Source of the DNA: an uncultured cyanobacterium
GTDB taxonomy: Bacteria > Cyanobacteriota > Cyanobacteriia > PCC-6307 > Cyanobiaceae
Length of the DNA stretch: 64,000 nucleotides
Direction: 5' to 3'
Assembly: GCA_903858015.1 (NCBI GenBank)
Contig: CAIOGZ010000032.1
Location: 43,526 to 107,525 of the forward strand
Positions 1-8,023 of the stretch are shown piece after piece. The first letter of the stretch is position 1; every line of letters begins with the position of its first letter. The notes beneath the pieces were generated by a model, which was not told where the DNA came from, searched no databases, and saw nothing but the letters and a program-made list of their open reading frames with translations. A program made the position numbers and the translations under genes.

Positions 1-118
1 CCGCCACGAGTTGCTTGGCAGGTTCGGAGAGGGTGTCGTAGGCGTACTGCTTGCCTGCCAGGGTGATCGTTGGCGTCTGGCTCTCGCTGGTGTTGACAGC
101 AGGCGAGGGGGCGTCCAT
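1..118 (-). CDS. Small hypothetical protein, N-terminal fragment (DUF6447-like)
   Basis: The reading frame opens with ATG at 118 and runs off the left edge, so only 39 codons are visible. The peptide starts MDAPSPAVNTSES and continues into ITLAGKQYAYDTLSEPAKQL. A short disordered head followed by a pattern of the type (I/T)-x-(I/L)-x-G-x-x-(Y)-x-x-(D)-x-L-S-x-x-A-K resembles the small cyanobacterial and cyanophage proteins of the DUF6447 type, but this is recalled resemblance rather than a search. No function is known for that family. It transcribes away from the psbQ-thiO side and is separated from thiO by a 344 bp gap. Confidence 0.45.
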   Translation of the reverse strand, partial: MDAPSPAVNTSESQTPTITLAGKQYAYDTLSEPAKQLVA

Positions 119-462
119 CGGGAAAAACGTAGTAGTTGCGCGGCATGTTAGGAGCAGAATTGCCGAAGGATGTGTGAGCGGAATCACTTTTAACAGTAAA
201 TAAATAAATTAAAATCTTTCGCTGCCCGCAGGCGCGGGTTGTAGTGAGCGGGTGCCAGCCCACGCCTGCCCCGTCCCTCAGGCAGGAATTGAGGGCCCAG
301 GCGGGCATGTGACTACAGGCGTGGAGCTAGTGACAGGGCTGGAGTGAGTTACAGGGGTGGAGGTAGTTACAGCGGTGCAGGTCAATAGAAGAGTTGTTGC
401 GCCAGGGAATCTTGTTGATCCCGCCGCCTGCTGCAGCGGCCAGCATTTCCTATCCGGTTGTG
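119..462. other. Gene-free gap between the partial gene and thiO
   Basis: No credible gene was seen in this 344 bp. Positions about 188-225 are strikingly AT-rich for this genome (runs of TAAA), which would fit a promoter for the leftward gene starting at 118. The right half holds the 18-bp repeat array listed separately. The reading frames that cross it are shadows of thiO. Confidence 0.6.
312..383. repeat. Degenerate tandem repeat, four 18-bp units
   Basis: Four consecutive units (312-329, 330-347, 348-365, 366-383) share the pattern (G)T-x-ACAG-x-G-x-TGGAG-x-T. The period of 18 keeps any reading frame open; on the minus strand it would read as Thr/Ser-Pro-Val hexapeptides, but no start or gene context supports translation. 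It lies downstream of thiO. Confidence 0.75.
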
Positions 463-1560
463 CTACCCGGTGGTTTCGCTGCCGCCGATTCGTTCGCGCA
501 GCCAGTCCGCCGTGGCGGGGGCCAGCAGCACGCCATTGCGGTAGTGGCCGCAGGCGAGCAGCAGGCCCGGCTCGGGTTCCTCCAGCACCGGTGCCGGCCG
601 GCCCGCGGGCCGGCAGCGCCAGCCCTGCCACTGGCGCACCAGCCGCGCCTGCCGCAGCCAGCCGGGGGCTTCCCCCCCCAGCTCCCGCAGCTCCCTCAGG
701 GCAGCGGGGCTGGCGAGGCGACCCGGCTCCAGGGTGGCCCCCAGCCACATCATTCGGCCGCCAACCCCGAGGTCGGGCCGGGGCACCAGATTCATTCCCC
801 GCCAGACCACGGCGCCGGGCCAATCCCAGCCCGGATCCGCCGCCAGCTCCAGCTCCAGGGCCTGCCCCAGCACCGGCTCCAGCGGCAGGGCCAGGCCGAT
901 GCCGGCCAGCAGGGCTTCGGTGCCGAACCCGAGGCTGAGCACCAGCCAGTCGGCATCGAGGCGCTGGCCTCCGGCCAGGGTGAGGCGCCAGCGCCGGCCG
1001 CGCTCCAGGGCCACGGCCGCCTCGTCGCAGCAGGTGGCACCCGCCCGCCGGGCCTCGTGGAGCAGGGCCTCCAGCAGGGGCCCCGGATCGATCTGGCCAT
1101 CCTGGGGCGAGAGCAATCCCCCCAGGGGGCGGCCGGGCAGGTGCGGCTGCCACCCCTCCAGGGCGGCGGCCTCCAGCAGCCGCATCGGGATCCCCAGCCG
1201 CTCCCGCTCGGCGGCGAGGCGGATCTGGCGGGCCCGTTCGTCGGCGTCGGCGGCCAGCAGCAGCAGGCCGGAGCGCCGCGGCAGCCGATGGCCCCGGCGC
1301 TCTAGTTCAGGCAGCCATTGGCCCCAGAGCTCATGGCTGCGCTGGCGCAGCCGCCAGGCCCGGCCGCTGCTGCGGTGGAACACCCGGGCCATCAGCACCC
1401 CCAGGGCCGCCTGGCTGGCGTTGGGGCCTTGGCTTGGCCCCGCCGCCAGAGCCGGATCGAGCAGGCATACCGCCAGCCCTAGTTGCGCCAGCTGCCAGGC
1501 GGCGGTGCGGCCCACGATGCCGCCCCCCACCACGACCACGCAGCCGGAGGCCGGGCTCAC
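463..1560 (-). CDS. thiO: FAD-dependent glycine/amino-acid oxidase (ThiO-like)
   Basis: Predicted soluble flavoenzyme of the DAO family that oxidises glycine or a similar small amine to an imine with release of hydrogen peroxide; in bacteria the product can feed thiazole synthesis for thiamine. Seen: a dinucleotide-binding loop GGGIVG at residues 12-17, no signal peptide, and GHYRNGVLLAP near residue 338, a signature of the glycine-oxidase branch. The 365 residues are normal for the family. The start is GTG at 1560. The gene follows psbQ on the same strand after 43 bp, so cotranscription is possible. No other thiamine genes are nearby, so the substrate is inferred from family membership only. 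Confidence 0.75.
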   Translation of the reverse strand: MSPASGCVVVVGGGIVGRTAAWQLAQLGLAVCLLDPALAAGPSQGPNASQAALGVLMARVFHRSSGRAWRLRQRSHELWGQWLPELERRGHRLPRRSGLLLLAADADERARQIRLAAERERLGIPMRLLEAAALEGWQPHLPGRPLGGLLSPQDGQIDPGPLLEALLHEARRAGATCCDEAAVALERGRRWRLTLAGGQRLDADWLVLSLGFGTEALLAGIGLALPLEPVLGQALELELAADPGWDWPGAVVWRGMNLVPRPDLGVGGRMMWLGATLEPGRLASPAALRELRELGGEAPGWLRQARLVRQWQGWRCRPAGRPAPVLEEPEPGLLLACGHYRNGVLLAPATADWLRERIGGSETTG

Positions 1561-1603
1561 GCTGGCGGCAGGGGGGAGGGGGCTGGGGTCGTCAGGGGTG
1601 GGA

Positions 1604-2140
1604 TCAGACCTGCTTCAGCGCCACCTTCACCTCGGCCGGCAGGATTTGGGCGTAAAGGCCAAAGCTGCTAGCCACTTTGATGTAGCTCTTGCGCAGGGCT
1701 TCGCCGTCCTGCAGGCGGGCCGCCTCGTCCAGCTCGGCCAGGGCCGCCTTGAGCGCATTGGCCCGCTTCTGGGCCTCGGCTTGGTCGGCGGGCAGCAGCA
1801 GCTTGTTGATGTACAGCATCTGGCGGCTTACTTCCTGCATCGGGCCGTGGATCAGGTTGCGGGTGAACACCCAGTTGCGGGTATTCACCAGCTCGGCCAG
1901 ATCGGGCAGACGATCGCGGGCGGCCAGGAAGCCCTCGGCCTGCTGGCTGATCGAGCTGATCGCCGCGGGGCTCAAGCTGGCCGGTGCGCTGGCCTTGCTG
2001 CCGCTGCAGGCCGCCACCGACACGCTCAACACCAGGGCGAGCACCAAGGCCGCCAGGCGACGCAGGATGCCCAGGCTGGCCTCGGAGCTGGCGGCCCCGG
2101 CAAGGGGTGTAGCGGCGACCAGGCTTGCAGGGCGGACCAT
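1604..2140 (-). CDS. psbQ: Photosystem II lipoprotein PsbQ (CyanoQ)
   Basis: Lumenal extrinsic subunit of photosystem II that stabilises the oxygen-evolving side. Seen: 178 residues, a hydrophobic segment around residues 29-42 and a lipobox SVAAC with the acylated cysteine at residue 45, then a four-helix-type domain with the family pattern of RNW-x-F-x-RN-x-IHGPM and the C-terminal end SFGLYAQILP. The frame stays open further upstream to 2245, but that part is the 16-bp repeat array, so ATG at 2140 is preferred. The N-terminal region before the hydrophobic stretch is rather long (about 25 residues), leaving a downstream non-ATG start possible. It is divergent from purU. Confidence 0.85.
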   Translation of the reverse strand: MVRPASLVAATPLAGAASSEASLGILRRLAALVLALVLSVSVAACSGSKASAPASLSPAAISSISQQAEGFLAARDRLPDLAELVNTRNWVFTRNLIHGPMQEVSRQMLYINKLLLPADQAEAQKRANALKAALAELDEAARLQDGEALRKSYIKVASSFGLYAQILPAEVKVALKQV

Positions 2141-2204
2141 GTCATGGAACAGCTCAGTGCCGCGACTGTACCGAGGCCGGTTCGACTGGCGATCACTCCT
2201 TCGT

Positions 2205-2268
2205 GGCTTGCAACAGCTGTGGCTTGCAACAGCTGTGGCTTGCAACAGCTGTGGCTGGCAACAGCAGT
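2205..2268. repeat. Tandem repeat, four 16-bp units between psbQ and purU
   Basis: Three exact copies of GGCTTGCAACAGCTGT (2205-2220, 2221-2236, 2237-2252) and a fourth copy with two changes (2253-2268), followed by a partial unit. Each unit contains the palindrome ACAGCTGT. The array occupies the divergent promoter region of psbQ and purU. A period of 16 is not a multiple of three, so it is not a coding repeat. Confidence 0.9.
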
Positions 2269-2365
2269 GGCTTGCAGCTGGAGGGCTGGCAACTCAGCAG
2301 CGATCGCCCCGCTGCCTGTCGCGACGCTGCCTGTGGCCACAATGCTGGGGTGATGAGGTTTGGAG

Positions 2366-3220
2366 ATGGGTTCCCCAGCGGCGATCCTGCAGTTGGTCTG
2401 TGCCGATCGCCCCGGCCTGGTCAGTGAGCTTTCCGGTTGGGTGGCGGCCAACGGCGGCAACATCCGCCATGCCGATCACCACACCGATGCCGGCGCTGGC
2501 TTGTTTCTCAGCCGGATCGAATGGGGCCTGGAGGGCTTCGGTCTACCCCGCGAGGCGATCGCCCCTGCCACCCAGGCGCTCGCAGCCCGGCTTGGTGGCG
2601 AAGGGCAGCTCCACTTTTCCGATCTCAGCACCAAGGTGGCGATCTTTGTCAGCCGTCAGGATCACTGCCTGGTGGATTTGCTTTGGCGCACGCGGGCCGG
2701 GGAGCTGCCGATGCAGGTGGCGTGTGTGGTCAGCAACCATCGCGATTTGGAGCCGGTGGCGGCGGGTTTTGATGTTCCCTTCGTGCACCTGCCGGTGCAG
2801 GCCGCCAACCGCGCCGCCGCCGAGCAGGCCCAGCTGGCGTTGCTGGCGGAGCATGGCATCGAGCTGGTGATCCTGGCCAAGTACATGCAGGTGCTGAGTG
2901 GCTCCTTCCTGGAGCGCTTTCCTACGGTGATCAATATTCACCATTCGTTTCTGCCGGCCTTCCAGGGAGCCCAGCCCTACCACCGGGCCTGGGAGCGGGG
3001 GGTGAAATTGATCGGTGCCACGGCCCACTTCGTCACCGAGGAGCTCGATGCCGGTCCGATCATCGAGCAGGTCACGATGGCGGTGAGCCATCGCGATGAG
3101 GTGGAGGATCTGATTCGCCTCGGGCGCGACACCGAACGCCTGGCCCTGGCCCGGGCGGTGCGCTTGGTGCTGCGGCGCCAGGTGATCGTGTATCGGGGCC
3201 GTACGGCCGTGTTCGCCTAG
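2366..3220 (+). CDS. purU: Formyltetrahydrofolate deformylase
   Basis: Hydrolyses 10-formyltetrahydrofolate to tetrahydrofolate and formate, balancing one-carbon pools in the cytoplasm. Seen: an N-terminal ACT-type domain (about residues 1-80, beginning ILQLVCADRPGLVSELS) followed by a formyltransferase fold with INIHHSFLP near residue 188 and LDAGPII near residue 228, which carry the catalytic histidine and aspartate of the family. Length, 284 residues, is typical. The frame can start at TTG 2360, but ATG at 2366 has an AGG about 8 bp upstream and fits better. The gene is followed after 18 bp by the O-antigen-ligase-like gene. Confidence 0.93.
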   Translation: MGSPAAILQLVCADRPGLVSELSGWVAANGGNIRHADHHTDAGAGLFLSRIEWGLEGFGLPREAIAPATQALAARLGGEGQLHFSDLSTKVAIFVSRQDHCLVDLLWRTRAGELPMQVACVVSNHRDLEPVAAGFDVPFVHLPVQAANRAAAEQAQLALLAEHGIELVILAKYMQVLSGSFLERFPTVINIHHSFLPAFQGAQPYHRAWERGVKLIGATAHFVTEELDAGPIIEQVTMAVSHRDEVEDLIRLGRDTERLALARAVRLVLRRQVIVYRGRTAVFA

Positions 3221-3238
3221 GACGGCTGCGGTGCGATC

Positions 3239-4576
3239 GTGATTTCTGCGTTGGCTTCAACCTCCCTGGAAGGGTTCCGCTTTGTTGGCCTCGGCTTTGC
3301 CAGCCTCGATCGCCAGTTGCTCGCCCCTAGGCCGGCGCCAGCCTCGCCCCTGGGCTGGCGTTGTTTCCAGCTGGGGGTGCTGCTGCTGGCCGCCAGCGCC
3401 TTTTTGGGGGGGGTGTTGTTGCTGGTGGCCCTGATCCTTGGCTGCCGCGGCCGCCGGCCGCCGTTGGCCGATGCGGCCAACCGGCTGCTGCTGCTGCTGG
3501 CGGCCCTGATGGTGTTGGGTTGCTTCGGGGCCTACAGCGGCTGGCTCGCCTGGGTGGGTTTGGGCAACTGGCTGCCTTTTTTTGTCGCCTTCTGGGCTTT
3601 TCAGCCCTACCTCGCCACCGCCGCCGCCCGCCGGCGGGTGGCGCTGCTGCTGGTGGCCGCCACGGTGCCGGTGATCGTGACCGGGCTGGGGCAGTTGTGG
3701 TGGGGTTGGCATGGACCCTTCCAGGCCTTGGGCGGCCTGGTGATCTGGCACCTCAAGCCCGGCGGCAACCCCCCCGGCCGGCTGGCCGGGCTGTTCGACT
3801 ATGCCAATATCGCCGGCTCCTGGCTGGCCTTCGCCTGGCCCCTGGTGCTGGCCGCCCTGATCGAGCCGCGCCTCGGGCGCCGTCGCCGGGGGATCGTGCT
3901 GCTGCTGGCCGCTGGTCTGGTCACGGCGGTGTTTCTCACCGATTCCCGCAATGCCTGGGGTGCCCTGGTGTTGGCCGTGCCGCTGGTGCTCGGTCCGCTC
4001 AGTTGGGGCTGGCTGCTACCGCTGTTGATGGCTCTGCTGCTGCTGGTTGCCGCCGCGAGCCTTGGCGGCGTGCCGGATCTGTTGCAGGCTCCGGCCCGGG
4101 CGCTGGTGCCCGAAGCGATCTGGGGACGGCTCAGCGATCTGCATTACGCCGGCCAACGGCCCCTGGCGATCACCCGCTTGGCCCAGTGGCAGGTGGCCCT
4201 TGGCCTGGTGGCGGAGCGGCCTTGGCTGGGATGGGGCGCGGCGGCCTTCAGCCTGATCTATCCGCTGCGCACCGGCCACTGGCATGGCCATCCCCACAAC
4301 CTGCCGATCGACCTGGCGCTCAGCCATGGCGTGCCGGCCGCCTTGGGGCTCGTGGGCTTTGTGCTCTGGTTGCTGCTGCGGGCCCTGGGGCCAGCCCTGC
4401 TGCGCGGCAACGGCTTTGATCGCGCCTGGTGGACCGCCGCCCTGGTGCTGGCCGCCCTGCATGCCACCGACATGCCCGTCTACGACAGCCGCATCAATGT
4501 GGCGGGCTGGGTGCTGCTGGCGGGCCTGCAGGCGCTCGCCCAGCCCGCAGGCCCGCCAGCGGCCGAGGCGGGTTAG
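3239..4576 (+). CDS. O-antigen ligase / Wzy-type polytopic membrane protein
   Basis: Integral membrane protein of the O-antigen ligase/polymerase superfamily, which joins or polymerises undecaprenyl-linked sugars at the periplasmic face. Seen: 445 residues with about ten to eleven hydrophobic segments, a large loop, and the family motif region LSLIYPLRTGHWHGHPHN near residue 345, where the His-Asn pair of the Wzy_C domain sits. The start is GTG at 3239. Its 3' end overlaps the convergent radical SAM gene by a few bases. Related cyanobacterial proteins of the IctB type have been called bicarbonate transporters, so the exact role is uncertain. No glycosyltransferases are adjacent. Confidence 0.75.
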   Translation: MISALASTSLEGFRFVGLGFASLDRQLLAPRPAPASPLGWRCFQLGVLLLAASAFLGGVLLLVALILGCRGRRPPLADAANRLLLLLAALMVLGCFGAYSGWLAWVGLGNWLPFFVAFWAFQPYLATAAARRRVALLLVAATVPVIVTGLGQLWWGWHGPFQALGGLVIWHLKPGGNPPGRLAGLFDYANIAGSWLAFAWPLVLAALIEPRLGRRRRGIVLLLAAGLVTAVFLTDSRNAWGALVLAVPLVLGPLSWGWLLPLLMALLLLVAAASLGGVPDLLQAPARALVPEAIWGRLSDLHYAGQRPLAITRLAQWQVALGLVAERPWLGWGAAAFSLIYPLRTGHWHGHPHNLPIDLALSHGVPAALGLVGFVLWLLLRALGPALLRGNGFDRAWWTAALVLAALHATDMPVYDSRINVAGWVLLAGLQALAQPAGPPAAEAG

Positions 4577-6186
4577 GGCTCGGCCGCTGGGCTGGTTGCG
4601 GCAGCATCGGTTTCGCCCGCTCCCTGGCGGTGCTGCCACAGGGTTGCTGGGCCCAGGGGGCCTTCGAGGTGGTGCCAGGGCAGCACCCGGTTGGCCTGCC
4701 AGCGGCCATGCACCACCTCCTCCCAGGGCGGTGGCGGTGGCCCGGCTGCCGCTCCGGCGCCGCCGTCGGTCTCGCCCGAGCGCACCGCCCGGTAGGCCCT
4801 TTTCCATCCGCCCAAACTGGCGTGATCCGCCCGGGCGGCCGCAATCACCGGCGCCAGGCGGCGATCGCTGCGGGAGATCAGGGCCTGGATCACGCTCCAG
4901 CCGTAGCTTTCTGGCCGCAGCTCGATGCCCTTCGGCTTGAGCCGCTTGGCCAGCCGTTTGAGCCGTTGTTCGGCCTCTGGGCGCACGCCGTCCCATTGAA
5001 AGGGGGTGTGGGCCTTGGGCACGAAGGTGCTCACCCCCAGCGACAGCCGCAGCCCCGGTGTCGCCTGTTTCAGCGCCAGCAGCAGGTCGGCGGTGGCTTC
5101 GATATCGGCCTCCTCCTCGCTGGGCAAGCCGGCCATGCCGTAGAGCTTGAGGCCGCTGAGCCCGCCTTCGCGCGCATAGCGGGCGGCGGCGAAGATCTCC
5201 TCGCGGCTGAGTTTCTTGTTCACCACGGCCCGCATCCGTTCACTACCACTTTCGATCGCGATCGTGAGCGATTTACTGCCGCGTTTGGCCAGGATCCGCC
5301 CCAGTTGGGGGGTGACGGTGGCGGCCCGCACCGAACTGACGCTCACCCGGCTGCCGTCGAAACGGTCGGTGTCGAGCCAGCTCAAGAGATCGCCGAACTG
5401 GGGATGCTGGGTGACCGAGGCACCGAGCAGTCCGAGCCGCTGGGTGGCGGTTAGCCCGGTTTCCACCGCCGGGATCAGGCCATCGTCGAGCGAGGGGGTG
5501 CGGAAGGGGAGGGTGAGATAGCTGGCCAGGCAGAAGCGGCACAGCTCCGGGCAGCTGCGCACCACTTCCACCATGTGGATCGAGGGCCAGGCGGCCTCCG
5601 GGGTGATCACGGTGGAGTGGCTGAGCGTGTTGCCCCTCCAGGTTTGTTTGCTGATCCGCGCCGGGATGCCGGCCTGGGTGGCTTCGATCGCCAGCAGGGT
5701 GCCGTCCGCGTCGTAGCGGGGTGCGTAAAGGGGCGGTACGTAGACGCCGCCCACCTGGGCCAGCGCCGTTAACCGTTCGCTGCGGGGCAGGCCGCGGCTG
5801 GCCTGCAGCGCCTCCACAAAGGCCGGCAGCAGGAGTTCCCCGTCCCCCAGCAGCACGGCATCCAGGAAGGGTGCCAGGGGCTCGGGATTGGCGGTGAGCA
5901 CCGGACCGCCGCCGAACACGATCGGATCCTGGTCGCCGCGCTGGTGGCTCCAGAGCGGGATGCCTTGCTGCTCCAGCAGATCGAGCAGCACGGGGCCATC
6001 CAACTCCCAGCTCAAGGAGAGGCCAAACAGGTCGAGGCGGCCCCCCGCTTGGCGGTGGGGGGGATCCTGGCGGTCGGTGAACAGTCGCCGCACATCCAGA
6101 TCGCTGCGGCGGGCCAGGCTGGCCCACACCACCTGGTAGCCAAGGCTGGTGATACCCACCGCGTAGGTGCTGGGGAAGGCCAGCAC
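4573..6186 (-). CDS. B12-binding-like radical SAM protein
   Basis: Radical S-adenosylmethionine enzyme with an N-terminal cobalamin-binding-like domain; family function unknown. Seen: 537 residues from GTG at 6186, the cluster motif CPELCRFC near residue 212 (C-x3-C-x2-C), preceded by HMVEVVRS, and the IESGSER segment typical of the radical SAM barrel. The upstream codons (6187-6276) stay in frame and encode LAVLDQETLLFEPAQPAADA, which looks like the conserved N-terminus of relatives, yet that stretch contains no ATG, GTG or TTG before the in-frame TGA at 6274-6276. Either GTG 6186 is the real start, or a rare start codon or a sequence change is involved. Confidence 0.8.
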   Translation of the reverse strand: MLAFPSTYAVGITSLGYQVVWASLARRSDLDVRRLFTDRQDPPHRQAGGRLDLFGLSLSWELDGPVLLDLLEQQGIPLWSHQRGDQDPIVFGGGPVLTANPEPLAPFLDAVLLGDGELLLPAFVEALQASRGLPRSERLTALAQVGGVYVPPLYAPRYDADGTLLAIEATQAGIPARISKQTWRGNTLSHSTVITPEAAWPSIHMVEVVRSCPELCRFCLASYLTLPFRTPSLDDGLIPAVETGLTATQRLGLLGASVTQHPQFGDLLSWLDTDRFDGSRVSVSSVRAATVTPQLGRILAKRGSKSLTIAIESGSERMRAVVNKKLSREEIFAAARYAREGGLSGLKLYGMAGLPSEEEADIEATADLLLALKQATPGLRLSLGVSTFVPKAHTPFQWDGVRPEAEQRLKRLAKRLKPKGIELRPESYGWSVIQALISRSDRRLAPVIAAARADHASLGGWKRAYRAVRSGETDGGAGAAAGPPPPPWEEVVHGRWQANRVLPWHHLEGPLGPATLWQHRQGAGETDAAATSPAAEP

Positions 6187-6448
6187 GGCCTTGAGGGCAT
6201 CGGCTGCCGGTTGGGCGGGCTCAAACAGCAGGGTTTCCTGGTCCAGAACAGCGAGCCGGGGTTCACCAGCGTGTCATCCTCGCCACCCGCCAACGCTGGC
6301 GGCAGCGGTTGCTGCTGCCCTGGGGCCCCTTTCGGCTGCTGCAACCGAGGTTCAAGCGGGCGTCATCGAGTTCAACTGCTGCCAGCGGCTGCCAGCTGAG
6401 CCTGGCGCATTCTGGCTGGCCCCAGCTCGGTTCTGGCGCCCAAAACAA

Positions 6449-6476
6449 AGCCCGGAGCTGCTGGAAGCTCCGGGCT
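6449..6476 (-). terminator. Rho-independent terminator after the 6553-7020 lipoprotein gene
   Basis: An 11-bp perfect stem (6449-6459 pairing with 6466-6476) closes a 6-nt loop. Read on the minus strand the stem is followed by TTTGTTTTG. It stands 77 bp past the lipoprotein stop, the right place and orientation for its terminator. Confidence 0.75.
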
Positions 6477-6552
6477 GCTGGCTTGCTGCCGGCCGCCGCC
6501 GCCTGGATGATCCCGGCGCGCCGATCGGTAGCAAGCCTGGCTCAAGCCGGGC

Positions 6553-7020
6553 TCACTTGAGCAGGGCGCTGAGTGGACCGATCAGGCCGGAGATCGCCGA
6601 GCCGGCCGTGGCGGCGGTGGGGGTGGAGCCCTTGGCGAAGGTGCTCAGCACCAGGTTGGCGGCGGTGTTGATCAGGGGCCACTTGTCGCCGGCGATCGGC
6701 TGGATCACCGGAGCGGCGGTGTTCCAGAGCAGCTGGAAGCCCCCCATCGAGGCGATGGCCCCGGCCAGATTGCCAGATTTCACCTGGCCTTCGCTCTTGT
6801 TGAGCAGGTCGAGAACGGGGCTGACGGCCGTGCTCAGCGCCGCATTGCCGGTGGCGCTGGCGGCCGTTTTGGCGGCATCACCGGTGGCGCTGGCGGCATC
6901 CTTGGCGGCTTGGCCCGCATCGCGGGCGACTTCCTGGGTGCCGGAGCAGCCGCTGAGGGCCAGGGCGGAGATCGCGGCTGCGGCGATCAGGGAACGGCGA
7001 ACAACGCGGATCGGGCGCAT
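6553..7020 (-). CDS. Hypothetical lipoprotein, paralogue of the neighbouring gene
   Basis: Unrecognised exported protein of 155 residues. Seen: a positively charged N-terminus (MRPIRVVRRS), a hydrophobic segment and a lipobox ALSGC with cysteine 25, then an Ala/Asp/Lys-rich stretch (residues about 33-60) with amphipathic 11-residue-like repeats (AGQAAKDAASATGDAAKTA), and a C-terminal domain containing SPVLDLLNKSE, LWNTAAPVIQPIAGDKWPLINTAANLVL and a final GLIGPLSALLK. The second half aligns residue for residue with the protein at 7319-7798, so the two are a tandem duplication. Location is likely the thylakoid or outer/periplasmic face via the lipid anchor. It has its own terminator. Confidence 0.7.
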   Translation of the reverse strand: MRPIRVVRRSLIAAAAISALALSGCSGTQEVARDAGQAAKDAASATGDAAKTAASATGNAALSTAVSPVLDLLNKSEGQVKSGNLAGAIASMGGFQLLWNTAAPVIQPIAGDKWPLINTAANLVLSTFAKGSTPTAATAGSAISGLIGPLSALLK

Positions 7021-7179
7021 CGGGATTGGGAGTCAGGGTTCGCTGCCACTTCTACAGAAACCCAAGGCGATGTCTACCAATGTGGTCATTCGGTAACAAC
7101 GATTACCGCTTTTTGAGGGGATGTCCTTGCTTTTGTGGGGCCCCGGGGGTGGCTCTGCGCCCAGCCCCAGCAGCCGCAT

Positions 7180-7209
7180 CACCCCTCAAACCAGCACCCC
7201 TCAAGCCAG
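7180..7209. repeat. Two 15-bp direct repeats
   Basis: CACCCCTCAAACCAG (7180-7194) and CACCCCTCAAGCCAG (7195-7209) stand head to tail, followed by a third partial CACCC. They lie immediately beyond the terminator of the second lipoprotein gene. Confidence 0.6.
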
Positions 7210-7216
7210 CACCCAT

Positions 7217-7240
7217 AAAAAAGGGAGCTGTAACGCTCCC
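7217..7240 (-). terminator. Rho-independent terminator after the 7319-7798 lipoprotein gene
   Basis: GGGAGC (7223-7228) and GCTCCC (7235-7240) flank a 6-nt loop; on the minus strand the stem is followed by six T (7222-7217). It lies 78 bp downstream of the lipoprotein stop codon. Confidence 0.85.
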
Positions 7241-7318
7241 TGGTCGGCTGAAGGGTTTGCCGTTGGTGGCGGGGGCTTGGCTTCGACCTGGGGCCCAAGC
7301 CAAGCGATCGGGCTTGGC

Positions 7319-7798
7319 TCAGCTGAGCAGAGCCTTGAGGGGGCCGATCAGGCCGCCGAGGGCCGTCAGGGCGTTGTCCTTGGTGGGGGCGGTTTCGCCA
7401 CCGAAGGTTTTGACCACCAGGTTCACGCCCGTGTTGATCAGGCCGTAGTTGTCACCAGCGGCCAGCTTGACCACGGGGGCGGCGGTATCCCACAGACCCT
7501 TGAACTTGGCGAAGGCGTTGGTGGCGGCGGGGATGTTGTCGGCCTTCACCTCCTTCTCGGCGGTGTTCAGCACGTTCAGCACTGGGGTCAGCACGTTCTT
7601 GAGCTGTTCGTTGCCGGTGACCTCGGCGGCGGTCTTGGCCACCTTCACCACGGTGCGGGCGGCATCTTTGGCATCGCTGGAGATGATGCCGGAGCAGGCG
7701 GCCAGGTTCATCATCAGCACGAGTGCCAGACCAACCATGGCCAGGCGGCGCAGGGGGGCCAGCCGGGTGCGCAGGGTGGTCATCCAGGAAGCAGTCAT
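7319..7798 (-). CDS. Hypothetical lipoprotein, paralogue of the neighbouring gene
   Basis: Unrecognised exported protein of 159 residues. Seen: basic N-terminus, a long hydrophobic segment (about residues 20-34) and a lipobox NLAAC with cysteine 35. The C-terminal two thirds match the 6553-7020 product: LTPVLNVLNTAE, LWDTAAPVVKLAAGDNYGLINTGVNLVVKTF and GLIGPLKALLS. Unlike its neighbour it lacks the long Ala/Lys repeat stretch. ATG 7798 is used; ATG 7783 (residue 6) is equally possible and would give a more usual signal-peptide length. The gene order, same strand and separate terminators suggest two independently transcribed duplicates. Confidence 0.7.
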   Translation of the reverse strand: MTASWMTTLRTRLAPLRRLAMVGLALVLMMNLAACSGIISSDAKDAARTVVKVAKTAAEVTGNEQLKNVLTPVLNVLNTAEKEVKADNIPAATNAFAKFKGLWDTAAPVVKLAAGDNYGLINTGVNLVVKTFGGETAPTKDNALTALGGLIGPLKALLS

Positions 7799-8023
7799 CG
7801 GGAATGGTCCGGTACGGAGTACCTAAAGACCGTAGGCAAAGTGGGCCGTTCCGTCAGCAAGCAACCAACGCCTGGATGAAAGTCTTTGCATGCCTGATCG
7901 GAATCTGACCAGGCCGGTCGGTTCCGATCGTTGGCGCAAGCGGCCGCGCTGCCGCCAGTTCTGGCGGCCCAATCTGGCGGCCCAATCGGCGGCAGTCCTG
8001 GCGCGGCGAGGGCACCGGCTTGG

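Noticed and set aside
2205..2268. Possible CRISPR array
   Set aside because: Units are head to tail with no spacers and only 16 bp long; none of the arrays in the window has the repeat-spacer form, and no cas gene is present.
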